A stretch of DNA of 64,000 bases from Knoxdaviesia capensis. Taxonomy: Eukaryota; Ascomycota; Sordariomycetes; Microascales; Gondwanamycetaceae. The notes beneath the pieces are model-generated. The model was not told the origin of the DNA. It worked only from the letters and a program-made list of their open reading frames with translations, and searched no databases. Made by a program: the position numbers and the translations under genes. The DNA is taken from positions 429,565 to 493,564 of the forward strand of contig LNGK01000006.1 of the NCBI GenBank assembly GCA_001510575.1. Reading direction: 5' to 3'. Every line of letters starts with the position of its first letter. The first letter of the stretch is position 1. Below, one piece after another: positions 33,080 through 44,166 of the stretch.

Positions 33080-35422
33080 GATGGAAGATGCAAAGAGGAT
33101 CACCAACGCATGTCGAAACGGGGGGGTTGAAGAAATATGCACAGGTAGATAGGTATCAGATACAGTTGGAAAGCGCCCACCGCGGCAAACGAAGGAACAC
33201 CGCTGAGACCAGCGCCAACAAGGGACAGAAACGACCGATTATGGGAACTGAACGATTAGTGAGGGTTGGAGGATTGAGAGTGGGCCGGGATGTAGTCGGA
33301 AGACGAAGAGATTATCAAGACGAAGGATTCGCGGGTTGCAGGGTGGTCTTCGCGGCGTTTGAGGTTGGCGGCCACTTGCAGTGGCGGGCAACTGGCGGGC
33401 AACTGGCAAGCAACGACACTCTTCAAACGACGGCAAAATTGGACGACGCTCGAGAGGCGAGTCAAGAGGAAAGAGTTGAAGTTGTCGATGGCGAGAAACA
33501 ATCAGATAAATGAAGAAGAGAAAGTGAAGACGGGAACTCGGCCGGAGATGCAGAAACTTGCTTCACGAGTCCAGCCAGTCCTCCAAGGCGGGAAAAAACA
33601 AGATCTCCGCGGCGAAAGACCAGGGTCCCAGCGTACGTCCGTCAGCGCGCTCGACCCAGACCCCAAGCAACGCATAAGTAAGTGCTTCTGCCCCGACAGC
33701 TTTCGCGTGCTGCGTGAGAGAGTGAGCCCAGGCTGGCCCAGTGAGATTTTGAGGCGATGCAACGCTGCCGGTACGTACCACGGTGCTGTCTGTGTGTTCT
33801 CTGTGGGACGAATCGAACAGGATCACCTAACTACTAGCCGCACTCCTGGCCGGGCGTGTTCTCAACGAAACATTGCGCTCTGCCCTACCAGAAGAAGTCG
33901 CGGCCGCCGCTACTAATCTCTCCTTTTTCCTGCTCTGATCAGCATCTTCCATGTCCCTGGAGCTAGACGAGGCCGTCTGACAACTAGATCATGGCTGTTG
34001 CCGCCAGACTAAACCCTGAACAGAGGATCCACAATCTCCGTGTCAGCATCCATAGTGTAGCCTTGCCTAGTGGTCCATCCAACGCTCCCGACCTTGAACA
34101 GAACGCCCAGCCCAGATTCCCGGCGGCTAATTTCTTCTTTCTTTCTCTAACGAGGAACGGACGGCTAAGCCGGGCTGGCCGGCTGGCTAAGCATCCCATC
34201 CACATAGACAGACAGCGCATATGCATAGAAGTTCTGTACAGGCCGTATCTTCAGCCCTGATGGACACCACCACTACGCGCCTCTATATATGGAATCCTTT
34301 AGGTGCCGTGCCGGAGGACTGTACAGAAGATACGCGCGGTGGAACTGCTGCCGCTTGCTTGCTCCACGATCGGGAGACACACTTATCTGGGCTGTCTGAA
34401 ACACAGCCGACCGTTGCTGCATTCGGCGCAGCCTCCCCAATCGAGAAAGGCCTATGTATCGAGCACGCACGCGGGATTCTGTGATGCTTTGGGTGCATGC
34501 TCCGACCGGAGTCCGTTCCAGTCGAAAACAACTCACCAGAACCTCATCGAACCAAGGTTTGCCTGCCTTGTAATCTCGTCCACGCAATCTGACGCATACG
34601 CAACTCTCACAGGATCACTCACTGACTTCTCAATGCCCAGAGTATGCCTGCCGGGCCAGACGAAAAGAAAACCCGACGAGCTTGGCGTCTCAACATGGTT
34701 GGTCAAGTCTGGGGGATGGATCTCCAAACAGCGGGCGCCACCATGCACACTGATATTTCTTTTAGTTTTTCTTTTTCTTTTGTTTTTCTTTTTTTAGTTT
34801 TCTTTTATTTTTTTCATTTTCAGGGGGATCAGAATTTCACCGGAGAAATCGCTAGGTGTGTGTGGCGAGAGCCGGAACTTCTCACCGTGCGTGCCGACAT
34901 GGTGAAAGCCGGATGTCCGCCCCTCAAACTGACCCCCCAAATATGAGCCGAGAAACGGCAGAAAATCCTCACGGAAGAGTGAACATATCACCGAATCAGC
35001 TGGGTTGTGGTTTCGGAGACCCGTTGCTGCTTGTCCCCCTCACGCCGATAAACATCAGCTCTTCGTTCTCAATCTCACGTCCGGTCCGGCTGGCAAACAA
35101 CCGGCTGTCGTAGGACCGCTTTGCCCATGCCCATGAACCCGGCTATTCTGTGAGATCACTGCAAAAAGATCAAACACAATAAAATAAATGAGAGGGGAGG
35201 GGAGTTCGGAGATAAGTCTGGGCCCCTGGATTAGCTGCTGAGGTGCAGCCCGCTAGCCCCACTGAAAAAGGCGGCTGTGCTGGGTTCTTGTGTTATTTAT
35301 GGTACAACTAGTGTGATATCTTGATTTAGCTATTTGCAATCTTGATGGTCCGTCCGTCCAGCTCTTCGCGTTGTGTTGTGCGTGTTTGTGTGTGTGTGTG
35401 TGTGTCGTCCGCCCGTTCGACC
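33080..35422. other. Gene-poor interval
   Basis: 2.3 kb with no supportable gene. It contains the promoter side of the DUF3433 gene, a T-rich run at about 34755-34820 and a short GT run at about 35388-35405 just past the channel gene's stop codon. Open stretches here are short and low in coding character. Confidence 0.5.
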
Positions 35423-37658
35423 TCATCGGTCCTCCTCGCTGCCATCTTCCGCCGCTGCCGTCTTCGCCGCCGCCGCCCCCGTTGACGACGACACCGCCGT
35501 CAAAACATCGCTACTCTTCCCCGGCTGCGTCTGCGCAACCACCAGCGCCAGCATCGTCTTCAACTCCGCAACCTCCGCCGCCAGCCGCCGCACCTCGACC
35601 AGCGCCGCATCTTCCTCGACGTTGCTCTTCGCCTCGACACAGCGCTTCGTCCACGCCTCCGACTCCAGGTCGAGCCCGTCGACGCCTTGCTCCCACTCCT
35701 CGACCACGTCGTCGTCGTCGTCGCCGCGCGACCGGTTGCTCCGGATGCGCTGCGCCGTGCGCGCCTCGTTCCACGCCGACACCACTAGCAGCGGGCTGTA
35801 GATCACCGCCATCACCACGTCGTTCACCTGCTCGTACCGCTCCTTGTCCATCCACCACTCGCACGACACCATCACCACAAACTCCACCAGGTTCAGCGGG
35901 GCAATGTACACGTTCTCGTCGGGCGCTCGCACAAACTGCACCGTCTTCTGCGCGAACAGCGCCATGAACTCGTCGTCGGCATTCTGGTAGATGTCGTCGT
36001 AGGCTGACCCGTACAACGCAATCAGGATGTTCAGCAGTATCACCATCACCACAAACGTAAACATGTAGTACAGAACCAGGCCGAACGGTGGCGCAAAGCT
36101 TTCGAACCCGGAAAACTCGGGGCTTTGCATGACTGCGTTTGCCATGGCTTGGATGATGAACCACATATCATCAGCCACGTTGTCATCGGTGAGATCTAGG
36201 CCAATGAAAGCCTGTAGGAAACCAACAACCATGACCAGCAGCAGAGCGAAAAATATCAGAGACTCCTTCATCATCACTTTGAGCACAACGAGCATTGCGC
36301 CAAAGAATCTAAAGCTGTCGAGATAGAGTAGCAAACGACCCCAGAACAACGGCGCACTGAAGGCGAGGAAGTTGTATCCCAATTTGCTGTAGCGCGTACG
36401 TGTATCTTCGTCGCTGTGAGAGAAACCGACAATGCGCAGCGCGAGGGACACTGTTAAAATCGAATATAGCACTCCGTTGAAGGCGTTCCAGAATCCAAGG
36501 ATGTTGTACCCGGCCTTCCAGAGTTTGACCAGCTCGTCACAGACAAACGCGAACGTAAACACATATAGGGCAATCTCAGCCCCATCGAGAACGCCGGACG
36601 GGTTGACCGAGTTGATTGCCATTGTGTATAGTGCCAGATAGATGATGGAGAATAAGAGCTGCGCGGCGTTCTGGTAGATCGGCGCCCTCATACGCTCGGG
36701 GTCCATGTGGACGAGGAAGCTGTGGTTGTCTTTTTGCTCGTAGTCAACGAACTGGCTCGGGTCGTCCTCGTTCTGGACCACCCAACCTTTCCATAGGTAA
36801 CTGATGCACTTTTGGTATCCCGATGAGCAAATCACGCGGACGGCATGAATATCAATGGCCTTCTCGACGGCGTTCGCTGCGGGGATCGGGACACCGTCGA
36901 CGAGGACGGAGTATCTACGGAGTAGGACATCATGGATGAGAAACTCGAAATCATCCTCGCTCTCGATGCTGTGGGACAGGTAGTGTAAGTGGCTTGCCAA
37001 GTTATGGGACTTAAGGGTTTGGTTAACACTTCCGGGTCCTCCGAGAACCTCAACGACGGCGGGAACGGAACTGCCGACAAAAAAAAAAAAAAAAGACAGT
37101 CAGTTGGCTTACATTTGTTTGGCGATCACCTCACAGGCGACTTCTCGCAGGCGATGCAAATCGGCATCCCACAGCTCCGACAGCGACTGGTAGCGGAACC
37201 AGCGCTTGCACACCAGCAATCCAAACACGACACAGCCGCGATACTCATCACCACCAGCCTGGAGAGCCGTCTCGATGACTTTGCTGGTGATGATTTTGCT
37301 GTGTGGCCGCGTCACAAGCTCTTCTTCCAGTTCACACGGCACACACTCCTCCACCAGATGGCGCAGCCGCAATGCGACCTTGGTGACTTCTATTGGCGGA
37401 AACGCTGAGCGCACATCACGACGATACTGGGGTAGGACTGTAACGCAGAGAAAGCAGCATTACTTCAGTTAGTAAAGCTAGAGTATAATATGCCCACCTC
37501 GTGACTTTTCTTTTTCTTTCTCTTTTGAATATAAGCCAAAAATCGCATTTGAGATTCCTTTACTCACACATGCGGTGCTCTTCTCCCACCCACGATTCTG
37601 CGCGGTTTTCGTCCCGACTTGTCAGGCCCAGGACCCGCGCCAAAGACCACCGTGCCAT
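35423..37658 (-). CDS. YVC1: TRP-like vacuolar cation channel (Yvc1/TRPY type), 3 exons
   Basis: Exons 37658-37568, 37437-37113 and 36968-35423 join in frame to 653 residues. Exons 2 and 3 are firm: they recreate the conserved 'ACEVIAK-QIIESEDD' junction of Yvc1 homologues. Exon 1 is less certain: a start at 37571 inside the same exon would also splice in frame. Seen: cytosolic N-terminal helical domain; 'SSGYQKCISYLW' linker; six membrane helices from about residue 235 (IYLALYTMAINSV) to about 460; and a pore region ending 'VVMVILLNILIALYGSAY'. The tail has an acidic DDDDD cluster and a coiled coil (VRRLAAEVAELKTMLAL). In yeast Yvc1 such an acidic cluster is needed for Ca2+ activation. Predicted role: Ca2+-activated, stretch-sensitive Ca2+ release from the vacuole. 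Confidence 0.88.
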
Positions 37659-40429
37659 TGTGGTGTAATTTTACCCGCGTTTCAAACTTAGTGCTGACAG
37701 GATCGGATATGTTGTAGTATCGTGTCGCTAGGTGCGATAAATGACAGCTTGGTCGACAGAGCTTCGACGGTGACGACCGGAACGAATCCGATGGTCGATA
37801 ATTCGATGAAAAGACTAAATGGGAGGCGTTTTGGTTGTTAAAAGGAGTAAGAAGAGAGAAGACAAACTCAGTCCAAGATAACGAAGATGAATGGCTCTTT
37901 AGTATAGCTCCATTCCATCCGCGAGGGAGGCCTTTGGTCTGGAGCAAGCAGACAGACTAAAAGAGCCACCAACCCGTCCAATCTAAGACATGGATCCAGC
38001 ATCCAGAGAAGTGTTTTTTGGTCTCCAGTGGCTGCACTAATACGCCAAAGCCAGCTGAAGCTCTCCAGTTTTCGTTGTCTCGCGCTGACGACACCTGGAA
38101 AAAGTCGTGCCGCGGAATGCAACTGTTAAACCCCAAGCGGAATCGTGGATTTCGGTGGTGGTTTTCCCCGCTGCAGCGCCGATCCAAGACAGCTCGCCGT
38201 AATCTTCGAAGTTGGTGAAGCAAATCCAACCGGCACAAACACGGTTAGATTGGGGTGGAACACTTGCGAGGTAGTTGTTATCTTCGGCTTTGATGGGGTT
38301 GAGGGCATTTTGGGATGGATAAGTCTCCAGCTTCGAAGATAGCGCGCGAGGCCTCTTTTCGACTTTTCAAAAAAGTGCGAGATACAAGTACGAGAAACGG
38401 AGGGTGACATCACGTGGAATCCCGCAGAGAATGAGGCAAGAGTGATGGACACACCACACCGTTCTTGCCATCCATCGGTCTCTGCGTGTGTCGTCACACA
38501 AAGCAATCAAGATGTGGAAGGTGCACATATGGTGCATGTGGTCTGGCTGGTCTGGTGGGATATGGCAGGCACGTGCCACACTTGACTGGGTGTCTCAGTC
38601 GCGATATGCGAATAACTTCGGTTAAGTGCATATCGGCGAGATACAGTACGTGATGCTGTTTGTGTTTGTATCATCCCCGTAAGAAGACTTGTTTTTCTAT
38701 CTGGATCAGCGGTGATACCATTCGCACCTTCATATTACCTATGCATACGACATGCTATCTTTCCAGAACCCCACACCGAGTTAGCTGGAAAGCTCGTGGG
38801 CTTGAGCTTCTGGACTAGCATGGAAAGACAAGAACAGGAAGAAAAGCTTCCGCTTGGCTACGACAAGTGGCGGCGGCTGCCGACAGCTGGTGTAGCTCTT
38901 CCACTTCAAACACGCGAGCTTCTCGTCTTCCCAACCCAACAACCTTCATCCATCCAACACATGCTCGTCTCACGAGAATCCAATATACCAGCATCAACTT
39001 CCAGAAGTCTTCTTCCTTTATTGTCTCCCTCTAGGCTATGTCCATTTCGGGATGTCCTTTACGTCGCGCTTATTGCTTCATCAAACTACACTAACACACA
39101 ACGAGGCCAGCATGCAGAGACCACTTAACCTGAAGAAGTTCGTCAGAATTACATCCATATCCCGAACTGGACGGGCATATATAAACTGCATCATGTTAAC
39201 GCCGAACGCATACACAATCGCCTCGCCGCAAACCCAGGAATGGCCACCAATATGAAGGCGTGCTTGTTTTTGCCATATGCAATGATGGCGAACCCGTCTC
39301 ATGGATAATCCCCCCCATAGTCGTTAACATGGGCCACCAGCACAAAAGCCCGGCTTGGTGTTGTTTTTATTCGATATTAGCAATATTATCCAGACCAGTG
39401 CCTTTGTGACGCCACGAGGAACAATACCACGGAAGCCCTCGATATTGCCGGCCCAATTTACCCCGGACGATACGGGCCTACACACCCCAAAATCGCTCTA
39501 TGGCATATATTGCCATGACACGGCCGGTGATATTAACAGTCATCCCGCAAGCATCTGCTCGAATCCATGGCCCGGCAGTCATAGCCCATGAAGAACCTTT
39601 CGCTACCCCAGATTTGACCCTCCGGTGGCCACGGGTGATTGCTGCGGCTCCTTCTGGGTGCTGTTATGCGCATAGAGCAGAGCCAAGGTCGATGTCGATC
39701 TTCTCTTCTTCCATCGATGCCATGCCGGAAGGCAGATCTCGGCCCGGCTATGCCCACTTCGGGGCGGAAGAAGCTTTGCTCGTTAGTTGACTCTGAATCT
39801 TCCGAATGCGCAGCATCTCGTTTCTCCCCTCATGCCGGATTATGCCACATCGGACCCTCATGGGGCCCTTTGCTTCTCGAGGAATTCTTGTGTTGGCATC
39901 AGTCCTGCAATCTAAATATTCGCCGAACACACACACATTATGGCCCACTCAAACACGCCTTCTGATGTCCCACCTCTTGGTGCAATATACCCCCATTGAG
40001 CTTCGAGCCGGCATATTGACAATATACTTCCGAACTCTATTAGTGTATTGCTTTACTGTCATGTGCAAATACCGAGGCCAACAGGAGACAGTATTACCGT
40101 CAGACAAAGGAACTATATGCGCATATTCATTGCTACTCTCTTCTGGGCGGATCTTGGCGTGTATATGCAGATGAAGAGATGGGGATGGCAGCAGCCCGTG
40201 TCTGTTCCGGTATGGGCCCACTTCTCTGTCGTGGAGTATCTAAGGAGACGCTCCTCCTCTCTCGATCATGTCTGGTTTTGAGAAGGACAACCCAAGCCGG
40301 CATTTGTGAAAGCGAGCTCAGAAGTCTTTGCTGGTTTTCTTTGAGTTTCCTATCCGATATCCACAGATACTCTGTCCTTCACCTGCTAAGTCCCATCTCA
40401 ACTTCTTGATCCCTTTCTCCTTCTTCACA
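37659..40429. other. Gene-poor interval upstream of the LPMO gene
   Basis: 2.8 kb between divergent genes with no supportable coding region. It is notable for many CATAT-type words (for example at about 38523, 38627, 39174, 39277, 39502 and 40010) and a TATA-like CATATATAAAC at about 39175-39185 with no gene behind it. The LPMO promoter must lie in the last part. Confidence 0.5.
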
Positions 40430-41250
40430 ATGCGGTTCGGCTTCGCATCCCTCCTGGCCGTCAGCGGCCTGGCCCACGGCCACACCATCTTCCAGGTAGG
40501 TTACACAGACTATTTCACATATCGCTTGTTACATTACTCTCCAGTTCTAACACTTCTCCTGCTCAGCGTCTCTCCGTCAACGGACAAGACCAGGGCGAGC
40601 TGGTGGGTCTCCGCGCCCCCAACAACAACAACCCGGTGCAGAACGTCGACTCGGCCGACATCGCCTGCGGCCCGGTATCGCACAAGTCCGACAAGGTGAT
40701 TCAGGTGCCGGCGGGCGCCAACATCGGCAGCTACTGGCAACACGTGGTCGGCGGCGCTCAGTTCCCGGGCGACCTGGACAACCCGATTGCCAAGTCGCAC
40801 CACGGGCCGATCACGGCGTGGCTGGCCAAGGTCGACAACGCGGCCACCGCCTCGCACCAGGGGCTGAAGTGGGTCAAGATCTCCGAGGACAACTACGACG
40901 TCGGCACGTCCGTGTGGGCCGTCGACACCATGGTGCGCAACAACGGCTGGGCCTACTTCGACTTCCCTCAGTGCATCGCCCCCGGCCAGTACCTGCTGCG
41001 CGTCGAGCTGCTCGCTCTGCACTCGGCCCACCAGCAGATGGGCGCCCAGTTCTACATCTCGTGCGCGCAGATCGAGGTCACCGGCTCCGGCACCACCGAT
41101 ATTGCGTCCGCCCCCGGCTTGGTCTCGCTGCCGGGCGCCTACCAGCAGGACGACCCTTCCATCCTGACCAACATCTACGGTCTCATGGGGGTGGCCAACA
41201 ACAACAACCAGCCGTTCCTTGCTGCTGGTCCCCGGCCTATGACCTGCTAG
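40430..41250 (+). CDS. AA9 lytic polysaccharide monooxygenase, secreted, 2 exons
   Basis: Exons 40430-40495 and 40567-41250 join to 249 residues. AA9 enzymes (formerly GH61) are secreted copper enzymes that oxidatively cleave cellulose or hemicellulose. Signal peptide is residues 1-17 (MRFGFASLLAVSGLAHG). Cleavage there leaves His18 as mature residue 1, the first half of the copper 'histidine brace'. The second brace histidine is in SHHGPITAW (about residue 100-101). The axial tyrosine is Tyr185 in AQFYISCAQIEV. The conserved 'PGQYLLRVELLALHSA' core is present. There is no carbohydrate-binding module: the protein ends soon after the catalytic domain (RPMTC), so it is a single-domain LPMO. The intron falls just after HTIFQ, immediately behind the active-site histidine. 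Convergent with the aminotransferase gene. Confidence 0.95.
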
Positions 41251-41689
41251 ATTTGATGTGAAGAAATAAAAAGGAAACAAAATCATATATGGTGGAATGG
41301 GTTGTCTTTGTATTCGTTCGCTGTTGGTATTTTCGCATGGGATATTGAGATTACTGGGTGGATGGGCATCGAAACCATTTCGGTTGGTTTTTTGGTATCT
41401 AACTCTTATACATCTAGGTCAGGAGATCCAAGAGATTACATCTAGGCCATGGGGCTCATGGGTAATACTTCGTTCTCCATCCATGGATTTACTCGTGATG
41501 CATCCGCAAGTGTTATGGCTTAACCCTAAGATCCAGCGCGATCATCACAATCCTCCGGAGCCGAATTTTCAGAGTGTAAGTGCATGTATATCCCCAGGTC
41601 ATTGTCTATATCATCTATCCGCGCGCCTATCCCAAGACTGCATTCCGAAGCTTAGAAGCAAACTGCCGCCCATGATGTGCGATTCCGTC
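41251..41689. other. Intergenic between convergent genes
   Basis: 3' ends of the LPMO and aminotransferase genes. No coding signal; a TTAACCCTAAG word is at about 41520. Confidence 0.55.
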
Positions 41690-43678
41690 CTATCTCCAGT
41701 ATCTCTCTAGCACTGCCGCCAGCCGGGCGACACCGGCGTTGATCTGCTGTGCCTGTTACACAGAAGAAAAAGAATATTCAGTCAGTGAGCTGACTCCAAT
41801 TTGCATGAGAACATAAGTGTCGCGTGCTGTCTGGTCAACTTACTGTAGGTGTTGCAAACGAGAACCGGAAGTGAGCCGTGCGCGGATCAGCTCCCCGGCC
41901 CTTGGTGGTCATCTTGTCCGCGCCCTGCCAGGCGTGGTAGTACGATCCGGGGGTGAGGAGAATCAGCTCGTCAACGAGGGCCATCCACAGCTCATCAGCG
42001 AACTCCTGCTCCGGGTCAGCGGCGCCCGGGACAGCCTCGATCTCGGCGAACCGCTCCACGCCGTCGAAGTAGAACTTGCACCACACGAACATGCCGGCCT
42101 CGGGGTCAACAAAGCTGAACAGCGGGCGCAGCGGCGCACCGGCTTCGGCCGCTGCCGGCCTCAGGCACGCAACGAGGCCCTGGGCGCCCGACGCCGCGAG
42201 CGGCGACTCGGCCGCCGGGGCCACGTGGAAGTAGTGGTGGAAGGCGTCGACCAGCCAGTCGCGCCGCGTGAGGTACTGGAACTGGATGCGCTGCATCCAG
42301 TCGAGGTAGCCGGTGGTGCCCCAGCGGCGCAGCAGCGCCAGCACGAAGGCCTGGCTGAGGCCGGCGGGGTCCTGGGTCTCGACCTCGGTGGCGCGCAGCA
42401 GCCGCTCGATGAACACGGCGTTGGCGATGAAGTAGCCGAGGCGCAGGCCGGGGAAGAGCGTCTTGGAGAACGACTCGAGGCGGATCACGCGGCCCTGCGT
42501 GTCCATCGACAGGAACGACGGGACCAGGTCCTGGAGGAACTGCTCGGTCGGCTTCGGGGTGAATTCGGTGGTGTCGGACGTGCGGTAGCCGGGGTACTGC
42601 AGGAAATAGTACGGGTCGTCCTCGACAAGGATGATATCTGCATCGATTCACCGGGGTAGTCCGCCGGGTTAGCCTGGTGATCTTCTGCGTTCAAGGCGGA
42701 ACGATGGGGACGGTGGGACTTACCAAACTCCACGCAGATATCATAGATCTCGCGCCGTCTTTGCGCCGAGGTCGTGACACCGGTGGGATTAGATCCCACG
42801 GAAACAAGGTAAAGTCTGCCGGTCCAAAAACGGGGTGGTGTCAGCTTGAACCGTCGCCATCAGCTCCCCAACATGGCTGTACAACTCACACTCTAGGCCT
42901 CCGAGCTCCCCGCTTCGCTTCATCCCAGTTCTGCAGCTCGTCGCGCAGCCTCGTGGCCAAGATGCCCTGCGCATCCGCGGGAATCGGCACCGCCTTGATG
43001 CCCCTGGGGATCCACAGCGCCTGCGACGACGGATACGTGAACTCCTCGACGATCACGTAGTCGTCGTCTTCGCACAGAAGGCCGACCACCTTCGACCAGG
43101 CGTTGGTATTTCCCGGGTGCAGCAGGCACTCGTACTCGCACGGCGGCGCGTGCACTCGGTCGGTCAGTTCTTTCGCCAGTTCGACGAGCTGCTTATTACC
43201 AGCTCCGGTGCCTAGGCGAAACCCCCGAGAGGAGTGTGTTAGCCTGGATAGCACGAGTCTGTCTCGCCGAAACCACCCGCTGCAACAGACCGTATTGGAG
43301 AAACTGGCCAAGATCGAGGTCCCCGGGATTCGCGCCCCGGCCCAGGACACTGCTGACCTGGGAAAGCGACCGGTCGCTATCGGCGGCCAAAGAGGCCGTC
43401 AGCGGAAGATAGTCAAACCTCACCTGCTCGAGAGGGAAAAGAGACGGATGCGGCAGGCCTATCATTGATGGGTAATGCAATTAGTTATCAATCAAACACA
43501 CCGCGAGAGAAAACAGAGAAAGGCTCCAACAGATACCTCCGGCAAAGCTGATCATGCCATCGTAACCCATGTACTTGATGATCTCCTTCAAGGGCGACGG
43601 ATGGCGGGCTTTACTGAGCCGGTTGAGGTGGTGTGACAAGTCCACCGGTGGGCTGGGCTTCTTTCTGGTGCTGTCCAT
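41690..43678 (-). CDS. Class I/II PLP aminotransferase, ARO8-like (aromatic/2-aminoadipate), 6 exons
   Basis: Exons 43678-43537, 43458-43291, 43211-42890, 42815-42724, 42637-41844 and 41752-41690 give 526 residues. All junctions have GT-AG ends and restore conserved motifs. Family features: N-terminal 'KYMGYDGMISFAGGLPHPSLFP'-type start loop, 'QYGTGAGNKQLVELAKEL', cofactor-binding 'GSNPTGVT', 'ILVEDDPYYFLQYP', and the PLP Schiff-base lysine at about residue 300 in SFSKTLFPGLRLGY. The C-terminal 'PEAGMFVWCKF' and 'TAHFRFSFAT' complete the fold. Closest known functions are Aro8-type aminotransferases acting on aromatic amino acids, kynurenine or 2-aminoadipate. The sequence alone does not choose among them. 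Cytosolic. It shares a 488-bp divergent promoter with the carboxylesterase gene, which contains two TTAGGGTT words. Confidence 0.9.
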
Positions 43679-44166
43679 TATGCTGTCGTCGTTATGATGT
43701 GCCTGATAACAGTTAGGGTTACAGCCAAGGGACGTCGTCGATGCTTGATGGTCAGGATATCGGGGGACGTTCAGAAGTGCTTCTCGGATGGCTTTTGAGG
43801 ATGTTTTCTTGCTCGTCGGGGTCAACTTCTGAGTCACGCAAAGCCTTGACAAACCCTTAACAACCCGGTGGTTTGGCCCCCGACCGTTGACGCCTAAAGC
43901 CGTGGTCGGTTGGAGATCCGACAATCGGGGCCTGCTGGGGTAAATCGCCCCGCTTTCGGGACGGATCTCGGCTTGCCGGTCCCGTTAGGGTTTCGCCGCC
44001 AAAGAAATCTCCAACCCAGATTCCATATAGATCCCAGATCACCACCAACACACAACTTGACGAGGCGCATCGCCTCTCCCGTTTTGCCTTTGAATGGCCT
44101 TAAAATCCCACAGCACACTGTACCAACACTCAGACGGCCCAAGATATCCGACCCCCGAATCCCACG
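43679..44166. promoter_or_regulatory. Divergent promoter of aminotransferase and carboxylesterase genes
   Basis: 488 bases between two start codons facing outward. TTAGGGTTA lies at 43713-43721, some 35 bases before the aminotransferase ATG, and TTAGGGTTT at 43985-43993. No TATA consensus is obvious. Confidence 0.55.

Noticed and set aside
33780..33880. Possible tRNA because of a TCGAA-containing stretch
   Set aside because: No acceptor-stem pairing and the B-box-like sequence does not match; no A box at the right distance.
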